From the NCBI GenBank assembly GCA_025617745.1, contig CM046870.1, forward strand, positions 7,313,803-7,377,802: a DNA stretch of 64,000 nt, written 5' to 3'. This DNA comes from Heliocidaris erythrogramma (taxonomy: Eukaryota > Echinodermata > Echinoidea > Camarodonta > Echinometridae). Below are positions 30,842 through 41,509 of the stretch, one piece after another. Each line of letters starts with the position of its first letter. The first letter of the stretch is position 1. A program made the translations under genes and the position numbers. Under the pieces are notes generated by a model. It was given only the letters and a program-made list of their open reading frames with translations, ran no database searches and had not been told where the DNA came from.

Positions 30842-31858
30842 CTAGGGTTGGTTGTCCCATGGTGGTACTGCCAGTCCGGGGGAAATTCTTCTGATGCGGT
30901 TTACTTTATGACCCATCATTCTGATGAGGACGCTGCGATATGATTTATTCATGATCACATAGACGCAGGCATTCCACCAGCTGTTTGAAGTGATAGCATA
31001 CCTTAGGAAAAGAGTGAGGATGGGTGGAATCTTGATCCCAGGAATGGGGCTCAGAAATAAAACGATGGTACGTGGTAACCAAGCTAGATAAAACATGCAG
31101 GTTATTACCAGGACGGTCTTAAGCCCTTTCATTCCCGCTCCGCTTGGCGGTATCAGGGCGATGTTACCGGCGTTAACTGCGGCTTCCAGAACGGCGATTT
31201 GACGCGCATGGTGACGCGCTATACGCAAGAGTCGCACATTCACGAAGGTGGTGATCACAACTGCGGTAAAAGGGATGATGTTGTAGATGATGTAGCTAGG
31301 TTTGATAAGTGACAGGCAGATCCTAGATCCGTATGGATGACAAACACCTGTCAGCACGCTCTGTAGATAAGATCCACCTGAATTAAGGAGGGGAAGAATC
31401 ATCACCGCGGTCAAGGCACCGATCATTCGCTTGCGGGAAGCGAGCGCGTGATATTGAAGGGGTCGGGTTACTGCGATGTAGCGATCGACGGACGCTAAAG
31501 TCAAAATCCACATTGATTGCAACACAAAGGCAGTACACAGAATAACAATAGTGTCACTGTAGATTTGGGGAATGGATATGAGGACAAAAATCACGCCAGA
31601 AGTCGAACATAACAAGCCAGTGAAAAGATCAACGAAAGAGAGGCACATGAGACATAGTTTAGTGTTGTCACCAAAACAATTTTTAACTCGCGGAACGGTT
31701 ACGATGTTGACACAGTTTAGAAGAATTGTAAGAGCAGCGTTGATAGAATAACCGTAAAGCAAGAAGTCTTTCTCCTTCTTTGAAAACGTATAATGCTGAG
31801 GAATCATTTCATCGCTAGTGTTTGAATAATCGGCGTATAGTGTAGTAGGACCATCCAT
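30842..31858 (-). CDS. orphan rhodopsin-family (class A) GPCR
   Basis: A 338-residue intronless receptor on the plasma membrane, signalling through G proteins; ligand unknown. The N-terminus is short with one N-glycosylation site (NTS at 13-15). Seven hydrophobic segments lie at about 35-56, 66-88, 103-124, 145-165, 190-212, 245-268 and 278-302. Landmark residues: N48 (TM1), D77 (TM2, LSFVD), DRY 125-127, W260 and P262 in FYLAWLP (TM6), and N296-A-C-V-Y300 in place of NPxxY. No Cys is visible at the expected TM3 start (C108 lies deeper); C173 and C181 are in loop 2. The start Met at 31858 gives a normal N-terminus. Single-exon orphan receptors of this kind are abundant in echinoderms. No promoter was assigned. 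Confidence 0.88.
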   Translation of the reverse strand: MDGPTTLYADYSNTSDEMIPQHYTFSKKEKDFLLYGYSINAALTILLNCVNIVTVPRVKNCFGDNTKLCLMCLSFVDLFTGLLCSTSGVIFVLISIPQIYSDTIVILCTAFVLQSMWILTLASVDRYIAVTRPLQYHALASRKRMIGALTAVMILPLLNSGGSYLQSVLTGVCHPYGSRICLSLIKPSYIIYNIIPFTAVVITTFVNVRLLRIARHHARQIAVLEAAVNAGNIALIPPSGAGMKGLKTVLVITCMFYLAWLPRTIVLFLSPIPGIKIPPILTLFLRYAITSNSWWNACVYVIMNKSYRSVLIRMMGHKVNRIRRISPGLAVPPWDNQP

Positions 31859-32698
31859 TTTAAAATATTTTGAGGCTAGCTTACAGTGTCTCGTAAATTT
31901 AAAAAAAAATAGCAGTTTTAATGATGTTCAAATGACACTGCTTGATTTAGATTCAATATATTCAGTCAGATTCGAAGTGTATTTGTCGTGCACAAAATAA
32001 AATTGAGTGGCATAAAACCATTCTCTGGCTGTCTCTGTAAAATAGTGTCAATGTGCCTATTAAAACTTTATCCAGTAGGATCATGCAATCTTGTAAGCAC
32101 TTGGTGAAAATCATTTCTTTAATGACTCCAGCAAACTTGTGAATGATTTCTTTTATACAACCGAAGAGATTAAGAACAATACTAAGTATATGACGGGCGA
32201 GACCGCACCATCGATCGCGACAGGATTCTGCCATTCCCGTTCCCGTACGACATGTAGGACGCGACTGCCAACATTTCATCGTCTGCGGCAATAATTAATT
32301 TGTCCCAGCTCAAACAGAGACATGATGCATAATGCCTGTGGCCAATCTCGTTTAGGCGCAGCAAGGACTTTGTCTTAATAACAATCAGCACGGAAAATAA
32401 GAGAAGCCTCATGTGACGTGAGCTCGATAACTTTCAAGCCCGTCAGACTGTCAGTCATATGAAATCCTTGCTTATTATTATCAAAAATCCTTGCTCATAC
32501 AAAACAAAACATAAAAAATCATAACAAAGAAATCTTTCGAAGACTATTTTTTTGTTTGTTTGTAATAAACTTAATGAACTTAATTTTCGAATGAAACAAA
32601 ATCTTTCAGATTATTCTATGCTTGTGTATTTTATTGTGTTACCTATTCTTTATGTATTTCGATATTTAGTTTTCATCTATCCCATCGTTTTGTTATCG
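31859..32698. other. no gene recognised; GPCR upstream region
   Basis: This lies 5' of the GPCR. Two overlapping minus frames (31962-32291 and 32182-32412) show no family resemblance. It could hold untranslated exons or promoter of the GPCR, but no TATA box or splice pair could be assigned. Confidence 0.4.
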
Positions 32699-32838
32699 CA
32701 TTGTTTTGTTATTTTTGCCCTTCGAGAATCTCAAATATCACAAAGAAAATACAGTACAATTCTCAATTTGTTTTGTTATTTTTGCCCTTCGAGAATCTCA
32801 AATATCAGAAAGAAAATTCATTACAATTTTCAATTTGT
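32699..32838. repeat. two-copy ~68-70-bp tandem repeat
   Basis: TTGTTTTGTTATTTTTGCCC and CTTCGAGAATCTCAAATATCA occur twice in tandem with few differences. A GT-rich stretch and poly-T/poly-G run follow (33084-33120). Confidence 0.85.
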
Positions 32839-33349
32839 TTGTTTGTTGTGGGTTTTTTTGGGAAAAAATCCATAAATTCTACATGGGTGGGGCTGGCTGG
32901 CGGGAGGGGGTGATATGAATTACAAATATCGTTAACTCGGTGTTAAAGGATGCGTAAAGTCCGTTGAACACGTTGCGTCATTTCAAATGCGTTATTATAC
33001 CTGCGTTAATCAATCTGTTTTCATTTTTATTTTTCATTTATTTATCTATTTTTTAAAATCTCATTTAATTTTCATTTTTCATTTTTTTTTTTTTTTTTTT
33101 TTTTTGGGGGGGGGGGGGGGTATGCATGTCACTCTCACATGGCGCGTCAAAAACTGCGCTAGTCGCCGACGCTGTCCTGCGTCAGCAGAATAACGATCCG
33201 TGTGTAAAGGGCATTAGATTCATACGAGATTTCAAAATGAAGATTACTCCCAAAAATAAGGGGGCATTAGACCCCCTTCTCCTGCCTTAAAGGGTGCTCC
33301 GACATGTGCTCTGGCGACAATAAATTCTTCCTGACTTGATTTCGTCAAA

Positions 33350-33935
33350 GATTTGGTGTTAGGTTTAGGGTTATGATTGGGTTTTGGTTAGGTTTAGGGT
33401 TAATGATTGGGTTTTGGTTAGGTTTAGGGTTATGATTGGGTTTTGGTTTGGTTTAGGGTTATGATTGGGTTTTGGTTGGGTTTAGGGTTATGATTGGGTT
33501 TTGGTTAGGTTTAGGGTTATGATTGGGTTTTGGTTGGGTTTAGGGTTAATGATTGGGTTCTGGTTAGGTTTAGGGTTATGATTGGGTTTTGGTTGGGTTT
33601 AGGGTTATGATTGGGTTTTGGTTAGGTTTAGGGTTATGATTGGGTTTTGGTTGGGTTTAGGGTTAATGATTGGGTTCTGGTTAGGTTTAGGGTTATGATT
33701 GGGTTTTGGTTAGGTTTAGGGTTATGATTGGGTTTTGGTTGGGTTTAGGTTTATGATTGGGTTTTGGTTAGGTTTAGGGTTATGATTGGGTTTTGGTTGG
33801 GTTTAGGGTTAAAGATTGGGTTTTGGTTAGGTTTAGGGTTAATGATTGGGTTTTGGTTAGGTTTAGGGTTATGATTGGGTTTTGGTTAGGTTTAGGTTTA
33901 TAATTGGGTTTTGGTAAGGTTTAGGGTTAGGGTTA
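33350..33935. repeat. 29/30-bp minisatellite containing TTAGGG
   Basis: About 20 units of GGTTTAGGGTTATGATTGGG + TTTTGGTTA, period 29 or 30 (ATGATT or AATGATT). Variants GGTTAGG/GGTTGGG alternate between units, and a GGTTCTGG variant recurs about 118 bp apart, so there is a higher-order four-unit period. Each unit carries one TTAGGG telomere-like hexamer and four G-runs. Confidence 0.92.
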
Positions 33936-34910
33936 GTCCAGGGTTGAAGCTAGGAAGTCGGTTAGTGTTATGCATTACCCCGCCGAGCAATTGTCGCCTG
34001 AGCATGTGCTGTACAACCGGTTAAAATGGTTGGTAAGCTTGATGGCCATTGGGGGATGGCTTGTATAAAAGGCTACAACATACCATTCACATATAAATCC
34101 AATCACCGTTGCTTTGGTTGTTATATTCCATAACCATTTGCTTGATAATATTTACCGCTTCTTTCTATTTGACAGAGGGGTGGGGGGGGGGGGTTTGACG
34201 GTGAAGGGATGGTTTGAAAGGGTAACTTAGAGTCTCTTACTTTATACAGGGAATGTGACGATAAAGGGGGGGGGGGGGGATTTGTGACTCTTAGACGTCA
34301 TCATGGTCATGCAGGAAGGGTGACGGTAAAGAGGATAACCCGTGACTCTCAATTGGAAGCTGATGATGAAGCAGTTACTCTGACTCTGACGTCATGGGGA
34401 GGGGGGGGGGGGGTTGTAACGAGTTGTAACTGTGACTCTTTTGCACCTGCCGAGAGGGTGATGGTTTTTAAAAGTGGTAAATGCATGAGACCCTGTTACG
34501 TTATACAGGGACGATTATGATTAAGGGGCAACTGTGACTCTATGTCGTCATACAGGGAGGGTGACGATAAAGCGGGAACTGACTCTATGACGTCATACGG
34601 GGAGGGTGACGATAAGGTGGGTACATTGACTGACATACGGGGAGGGAGACGATAATGGGATGACATTGACTCTATGACGTCATACGGGGAGGGTTGCAAT
34701 AAGGGGTGACATTGATTCTATGACGTCATACCGGGAGGGTGACGATAAGATAAGTGAGTAACTGAGACTCTCCGACTTCATACGGGGAGAGTGACGGTAA
34801 AGGAGTTACTATGACTTTTTGATCGTCGTCATAACGGGAAAGTGACGATAACGGGGCAACTGTGGCTCTATGACGGGGAAGGTGACGCTAAGGGGCTGAC
34901 ATTAAGGAGT

Positions 34911-35190
34911 CAACTAGAACGCCGTCTTAGATCGTCCCAGCGACAATGGACTGCTTTGTTTTGACTGCATACAAAGTAGGTGAAGCATGAAGCTAACAAT
35001 GGGTGAAGCGATGTTCACGTTTTAGAGAAGACGGCAAAACCATGTTTGACGCGTTCTCGATCTGACTAGTGGACGAGGGAGAAGCCAGTGGACGGGTGAG
35101 CCGTTCTTGGACAAAGCGCGGTATGCAGCTGACACAAAGCAGTCCACTGTAGCTGGGAAAATATAAGACGGTGTTCAAGTCCACACGTTC
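34911..35190. mobile_element. 280-bp foldback inside minisatellite, copy 1
   Basis: The left arm has AGAACGCCGTCTTAGATCGT and GGACTGCTTTGTTTTGACTG. The right arm has inverted counterparts (CAGCTGACACAAAGCAGTCC, ATAAGACGGTGTTCAAGT). The minus open frame inside (34993-35184) has no known family. It was probably inserted once and then copied with the surrounding satellite. Confidence 0.7.
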
Positions 35191-35549
35191 GAAAGCTCAC
35201 TATTGACTCTATGACGTCATACGGGGAGGGTGACGAGAAAGGAGTTACTATGACTGTTTGATCGTCGTCATAACGGGAGAGTGACGATGACGGGGCAACT
35301 GTGGCTCTATGACGGGGAGGGTGGCGATAAGGGGTGACATTGACTCTATGACGTCATACGGGGAGGGTGACGATAAGATAAGTGAGTAACTGAGACTCAC
35401 CGACGTCATACGGGGAGAGTGACGGCAAAGGAGTTACTATGACTTTTTGATCGTCGTCATAACGGGAGAGTGACGATAACGGGGCAACTGTGGCTCTATG
35501 ACGGGGAAGGTGACGATAAGGGGCTGACATTAAGAAGTTTACGGATATG

Positions 35550-35830
35550 TCAACTAGAACGCCGTCTTAGATCGTCCCAGCGACAATGGACTGCTTTGTT
35601 TTGACTGCATACAAAGTAGGTGAAGCATGAAGCTAACAATGGGTGAAGCGAGGTTCACGTTTTAGAGAAGACGGCAAAACCATGTTTGACGTGTTCTCGA
35701 TCTGACTAGTGGACAAGGGAGAAGCCAGTGGACGGGTGAGCCGTTCTTGCACAAAGCGCGGTATGCAGTTGACACAAAGCAGTCCACTGTAGCTGGGAAA
35801 ATCTAAGACGGCGTTCAAGTCCACACATTC
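35550..35830. mobile_element. 280-bp foldback inside minisatellite, copy 2
   Basis: Nearly identical to 34911-35190 by eye and 640 bp downstream, with the same satellite units on both sides, so it duplicated with them. Confidence 0.7.
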
Positions 35831-36487
35831 GAAAGCTCACTATTGACTCTATGACGTCATACGGGGAGGGTGACGAGAAAGGAGTTACTATGACTGTTTG
35901 ATCGTCGTCATAACGGGAGAGTGACGATGACGGGGCAACTGTGGCTCTATGACGGGGAGGGAGGCGATAAGGGGTGATATTGACTCTATGACGTCATACG
36001 GGGAGGGTGACGATAAGATAAGTGAGTAACTGAGACTCTCCGACGTCATACGGGGAGAGTGACGGTAAAGGAGTTACTATGACTTTTGATCGACGTCATA
36101 ACGGGAGAGTGACGATAACGGGGCAACTGTGGCTGTATGACGGGAAGGTGACGATAAGGTACTGACATTGACTCTATGACGTCACACGGGGAGAGTGACG
36201 GTAAAGGAGTTACTATGACTTTTTGATCGACGTCATAACGGGAGAGTGACGATGACGGGGCAAATGTGGCTCTATGACGGGGAAGGTGACAATACGGGGG
36301 TGACATTGACTCAATGACGTCATACAGGGAGGGTGACGATATGGGTGACATTGACTCTATGACGACATACGGGGAGGGCAAAGATAATTGGGTAGCTGTG
36401 ACTCTTTGACGTCATAAATGAAATAAAGAGGTCGACGGAACAGGGAGGTTATGACGATAAAGGGGTATCTGTGACCTTGCCTATTAA

Positions 36488-36721
36488 TAGACTGGTTCTG
36501 TAATGTATACAAATTTATGCACATTTCTTCTCTGAATACCTAGTGCCGAGCTATTCCATTAACTTGCTTTTTATAAATGGGCCTCAATGCTAATTGGAAT
36601 CCAGTTTGCATACATTAATTGTTGCTAGTCCGGCAAGCTTCTGGCACGCTTTCAGGTTGTCAAGAACAACCTTTGTTTGAAAGGTATGCATAAAATTTGA
36701 ATACATTACCGAAGCGGTCTA
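36488..36721. mobile_element. 234-bp MITE, copy 1
   Basis: Ends TAGACTGGTTCTGTAATG and CATTACCGAAGCGGTCTA form imperfect ~35-bp inverted termini. The core holds TGGAATCCAGTTTGCATACA and TTTCAGGTTGTCAAGAACAA. Two relatives lie at 41278-41500 and 59927-60158. Non-coding. Confidence 0.8.
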
Positions 36722-36734
36722 TTGACCCTAGGGA

Positions 36735-37865
36735 GGCCAATAAGGAAGTTTATGCAGAAAAAATAGTAGCTGATATATACGAGTATAGTTCATGAAACTT
36801 CTTATACATTTCATGTCCTATCATTATCCATTTTAAATTACGCAAGGCCTAAATTCAGACCGTGGATGTCAACGATTAAACAAAATCTTTAGTAGTTTTG
36901 TTATTACATTTATATATTCAATAAATCGGTATAAATCAAAAGGCTTATTGGATTCCGCGTGTGTCGTGTGACAGATATAATCGACCTTTGTATAAAACTT
37001 GGAGGCGTATACTGATCAATTTATTGAGGACTTTCTGGATTTTTTTTTTTTGGGGGGGGGGGGGGGGGGGGAGTTGATGAACATGGACCTTACAATTTGA
37101 ATTTTCACTTAACTCGGAATAATTATTTTTGGTGCTACATAATTGCAGGAACTTGCCCAAACATTGGAAAACCTATCATCAGTGATTAGTGATTAGTGAA
37201 AGTTAAAAATTATCTATTTCCACACATTTTTTGTGATATTTTGCCTATAAATCATGCATTTTTAGATTGCTTATCTGGAGGTAAAATATCCAACGTTTTT
37301 TCCAGGATTTATATGAAAGTAAGATCTATAAGGTCCATTGATCTTTATTCATTGAAAAAAACCCACTGAGAACCTAAGTCCTGCAAGTTAGAATGAAACC
37401 AAAGCCGCTGCTATCTCATGGACAAAATGTAACGTGAGTAACCGTAACGGGAGTAACCATTATTCCTGTGAAATCTGCATAAATGATGGGTCCAGTAATG
37501 TTCAGCTGTCGCCCAGCGAAGGTCTCCCTATAGCATATGGTTCTTTGAAAAGGGTAAAATAATTTTTAAAGAAAGCCCTCATATTAACACGCTTTTCGTT
37601 TAAGCCCTCTTTGAAATTTATGCAATTCCAAATTACGTAACGTGAGTAACCGACACATTAGTTAGGCTAGCACTAATTACTCTTCCTCTTCTAATGTTTT
37701 GGTTCATTATACAGGTACTCCAATATGTATGCATTGTGTTAACTAAAATGGATTTAGCCCTAAGCAGATACCTGTAATAAGAGATGAGCTGAAGATGTAT
37801 AACTCGATACCTCTTCAAATATAACTTAATTGAGCCCTTCAGCTTATTAACGTGATGCAAAGCTG
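36735..37865. other. no gene recognised
   Basis: AT-rich sequence with a poly-T/poly-G run (about 37040-37071) and two CGTGAGTAACCG phrases (37432, 37640). No exon or RNA gene seen. Confidence 0.4.
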
Positions 37866-37868
37866 CTC

Positions 37869-37981
37869 GGGGAGCGTTTCGTCAAGTGTTTTGTCAGTGA
37901 TTTTTACCGACAAGGATTTCAGTAGCTTATAACAGTTGTCGGTACAAATCACTGACAGAACACTTGATAAAACGCTCCCCC
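37869..37981. mobile_element. GGGGAGCGTTT foldback MITE, copy 1
   Basis: GGGGAGCGTTTCGTCAAGTG at the left and CACTTGATAAAACGCTCCCC at the right form ~35-bp inverted arms. The core TTTCAGTAGCTTATAACAGT is shared with 50823-50952. Confidence 0.8.
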
Positions 37982-38032
37982 GTACATTGTTCGTTTGAAA
38001 AGGCCGTTCCTAGAATAGCTGCGAGGACATCA

Positions 38033-38985
38033 TTAAAGATCACATTGCAAGAAAATCACAAATATGGCAATTAATGTATCACTAGAAACTGGGAAGCTTA
38101 CAGATGGCAATCGTATAAGTTTTATGTCAACTGCGTATCTGATGATTATAAAAACAACATAAATAAAAGCTCTTCTAAGCATCTGGAATATCCGAGGATT
38201 CGCCAGAAATATAGCGATGTTTTGATGTCGTCACACAAAGGATCGATCCTGCTTAAGCAGACGACGTCCTATAATGAATGAACGTAATTGCAATGCAATT
38301 ATTTATCAAATTATAAAGAGTTTGGTATATTTAACATGACCTTATTTCACACCATTCTAAAAGGGAAAGTGAACTGATTCTGATAACTAAAACCGTTTGA
38401 TAGTAAATACACAGGAGAAGGGTCAATGATCAATGAAATAAACCCCACTTTCAAATTGAAAAGCCCTCCGAATAATATCACAGATTGTATTCGTTCCCTC
38501 TTGAAACGCCGAACATGCCCCGGTGCAAGCAGCTGAAAATACAATGGCGTCTTATTTTGTTTACAAGTGACTGATTCTTTTATTTTTTTAGCGCTGCATT
38601 TTTCATCAAAATAATACCATACACGAAGTTAAGAGTGAGGCAACAGACTAACATTAAGACTGACGCTAGTCAAGTAAGAGAAATAAGTGAAGAGGAGATG
38701 ACAAAACAGGCACTGCAAAATGTGTAAGATGTTATGGGACATCGTCTGCTTAGACACGACTGGTCCTTCGTGTGTCGTCACACATCTCAGCAGCGTTCAA
38801 GGAGCTCTTCAGCTGCTATATCGGGGGCTGTATTTTACCGTTTTATAATTGATAATAATCATTAATTCAAATGTTTCCAAGCGTTGAATTTGGATAACCT
38901 TGTATAATTTATGCCATCTATGCAATAATAAGTATTAAGCCAATATTTATTTTGATGGAATTTTCTTGCAATGTGATCTTTAAGG
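38033..38985. mobile_element. foldback, TTAAAGATCACATTGCAAG ends
   Basis: TTAAAGATCACATTGCAAG (38034) recurs inverted at about 38964-38983. An inner inverted block, GTCGTCACACAAAGGATCG (38228) versus GTCCTTCGTGTGTCGTCACA (38764), supports arms of several hundred bp. Non-coding. Confidence 0.6.
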
Positions 38986-39057
38986 AATGGAGAGTGAGAG
39001 AGAGAGAGAGATAGAGAGAGAGATACAAGAAAGAACGCAGAACAGTCTTCTGCATTG

Positions 39058-39262
39058 ATTACAGTTGAATCTTGTTGGAAATAACACGCATATAACAAAC
39101 GCTTACGCATAAAACAAACGCTCGTTATAGCAAGGTAATTTTGCCGTCCTACTTCTATATATTCTATTGTCTTAAGCCCCGATATAACAAGGTTTCGATA
39201 CGACGTAATTTCCTGGGTCCCAAGGAGTTTGTAGTAACAAGGAATACGACGTTATCGGGGGA
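39058..39262. mobile_element. possible pogo/Tigger-type terminal fragment
   Basis: ACAGTTGAATCTTGTTGGAA resembles the CAGTTGAACCTCGTTATAAC-type termini of pogo-like MITEs, with several CGTTATA/ATAACAAGG phrases following. Only one end is convincing; a fuller relative is at 47329-47476. Confidence 0.35.
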
Positions 39263-39469
39263 AGGGTGCTTGTTCCCCATATCATGGATGATACAATGAT
39301 GTGTCCGAGTATAGAATCCGGAAGCAACCCGATTGATGTATATTTTTATATTCCTTAAATAATTGTCAGTGGCGGGGCCAATTCTGTCCCGTTAATTTGT
39401 TCGGGTTGTGTATCACTTCTTTGCAAAGGAAAATAGAGTATAGTTCTGCCCATAATATGAGAACTTTCA

Positions 39470-39590
39470 TGTATGTATGTATGTATGTATGTATGTATGT
39501 ATGTATGTAGGGGTGTATGTATGTATGTATATGTGTATGTATGTGTTTATTAATCTGTTTCATTGATATATGATATGATATGATATGATT
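39470..39590. repeat. (GTAT)n and (GATAT)n microsatellites
   Basis: TGTATGTATG runs (about 39470-39545) followed by ATATGATATGATATG (about 39565-39588). Confidence 0.9.
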
Positions 39591-39599
39591 TTTTTGTGT

Positions 39600-41277
39600 G
39601 TGATATCAATTGAAAGAATTTCACTGAGAAAGATAGTAGAAGCAGATGGAGATAAAGTTAATGAAATGTGCATATTCTTAAAGGAATAAAGAAGGGGAAA
39701 GAAAGAGAGAGAGAGAGAGAGACATAACATGCAAGACAATTATAAATCACTCATGCCACAATATAGGTTTGGAAAGTTGACAATTACGTCGCTTCATTTT
39801 CGGAAAACAAAGCTCACATTCCACCAATAAACGATGACAGGAGTAGAATACATTATCCTACACATTTACATGTACATAGGATTGTTTCTTGTGACCAAAA
39901 AACAAATTTATACAATTCTGTTTACACATTTACTACACGGTTGCATGTAATATTATTGCATGCTGCTACTTCTCTTTATCTTTCAACATGCTACATGGAG
40001 GGGATTATATAAATCAAAAGGGTTTACTCTGTTCTTCTGTTAATATGATTCATTGAATTAAAGTACTGAAACACATTATACAACCATCAGACCTAAAACA
40101 AAAAAAAGTTCTGAAATTTGAGAATGCCTTGAATTTGTAGATTGCGGTTTATAGCAAAATTAGTAGAGGACATTTCGGTCAAAATGCCTTGGTATATAAA
40201 CATTGTACATAATTATGTAATTAAATTGACCCTCGATATACCTCAGGCTGAAAATGCACCTCACCAAACAATATATATGAGCATGTGACAGACTATTTTC
40301 GAAAAATAAACTCAAGACACTTTCAATAGCCCTGTCTATCACCTTTAGAAATGTGCGAACATTACAATGGTGTATTACATAATCCGAACCCGATTTCTAT
40401 GGGCAGTACAATAGGCCTTTGAAATTGCCCTTGACTTTATTTTTCGAAAGAAGTTCTTATCGCGTTAAGTACAAATGCAGAGTGGGATAGTGAGTAATAG
40501 GCCAAGAAAGTTAAAGTATTTGATATTGATAGCCCAATGCTTTAAATTCAATGTTATCACTGTCTGCAAGTGTGTGACACTTTATCATAATTATTGTGTC
40601 TTGAGTGAAGCCTAGCCAAGGTTAATAGTGGCTGTGTAAAAAATAGCAGTCGTAGTATAGTACACAACCCTTAGTGCTCTCCATTGTCTCACATTTCCGA
40701 CCCTCGGGGAACACGTTGCGACTCACAGTGGTTTGCGCCTGCAAACTAACTAGAGGGTAGATCAGATGACAAATTAATGAAATTGATGTACCTGCACTTT
40801 TAATCATGTTAATTAGTCAGTATAGACTGGATAACCTATGAGACGTAAAATGAACAAATACCCTAACCTTGCCCAAAGCGTTTTGTATGTGTATATACTA
40901 GGTTTCGAATAATCTTTCATTTCTAAAAAATATGAAATTAATAATGCAGTATTCCTGATGACAAGATAATGTACAAAATATTCAAAAGAACAAATACCAT
41001 AACCTTGCCCAAAGCATTTTGTGTGTATAGGTTTTGATTCATCTCTCTTTTCTAAAATATATGAAATTAATAATTCGTGATGACAAGATAATGTGCAAAA
41101 TATTCCACTAGCTTGAGCAAGGTTCCTCTCTACATTTTTCTGATCATAAAATTAATCTTTAATCATTAATGCCTCCTTCCAGTTATTATCTGTATATATA
41201 AAAAAACCCCAACCTATTGATCTTATAACAGTCTACATTCAGAACCTTCTAATTTAATTCCCTCCCACATTGGTGAA
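39600..41277. repeat. gene-free stretch with ~135-bp tandem duplication
   Basis: No gene is seen. GAACAAATACC...CCTTGCCCAAAGC...ATGAAATTAATAAT...GATGACAAGATAATG occurs twice in tandem (about 40849-40987 and 40988-41107). A second dispersed repeat, ATTTCTATGGG...GAAATTGCCC, occurs at about 40365-40460 and 42460-42560. An (AG)n run lies at 39704-39722. Confidence 0.65.
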
Positions 41278-41500
41278 TAGACCGCTTCTGTAATGTATAC
41301 AAATTTTATGCACATATATTCTCTGAGCACCTAGTGACGAGCTATTCCATGAACCTGCTTTTTATAAATAAGCCTCAATGCTTGGAATCCAGTTTGCATA
41401 CATTATTTGTAGCTATGTCCAAGCAAGCTTTCAGGCTGTCAAGAAGAACCTTTGTATGAAAGGTATGCATAAAATTTGCATACATTACCAAAGTGGTCTA
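41278..41500. mobile_element. 234-bp MITE family, copy 2
   Basis: Ends TAGACCGCTTCTGTAATG and CATTACCAAAGTGGTCTA. The core GGAATCCAGTTTGCATACAT matches copies 1 and 3. The termini are the best-preserved pair in the window. Confidence 0.82.
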
Positions 41501-41509
41501 GTGGGTGAT

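Larger units (their letters stand above)
34150..36470. repeat. minisatellite rich in TGACGTCA
   Basis: Diverged units of the form TGACTCTATGACGTCATACG + GGGAGGGTGACGATAA repeat across 2.3 kb with variable spacing and inserts. At least ten intact TGACGTCA (cAMP-response-element-type) palindromes and more near-matches are present. A 640-bp higher-order unit is duplicated (about 34911-35550 and 35551-36190). Confidence 0.9.

Noticed and set aside
32182..32412. Minus ORF starting with a signal-peptide-like MRLLLFSVLIV
   Set aside because: The hydrophobic start is short, no mature-domain resemblance, and no link to the GPCR could be shown.
33350..33935. True telomere
   Set aside because: TTAGGG occurs once per 29/30-bp unit and is not contiguous; unique sequence follows on both sides.
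34150..36470. CRISPR array
   Set aside because: Units vary in length and sequence with no constant repeat/unique spacer pattern, no cas genes, and the window is eukaryotic.
39366..39563. His/Thr/Tyr repeat ORF
   Set aside because: Readthrough of the (GTAT)n microsatellite.
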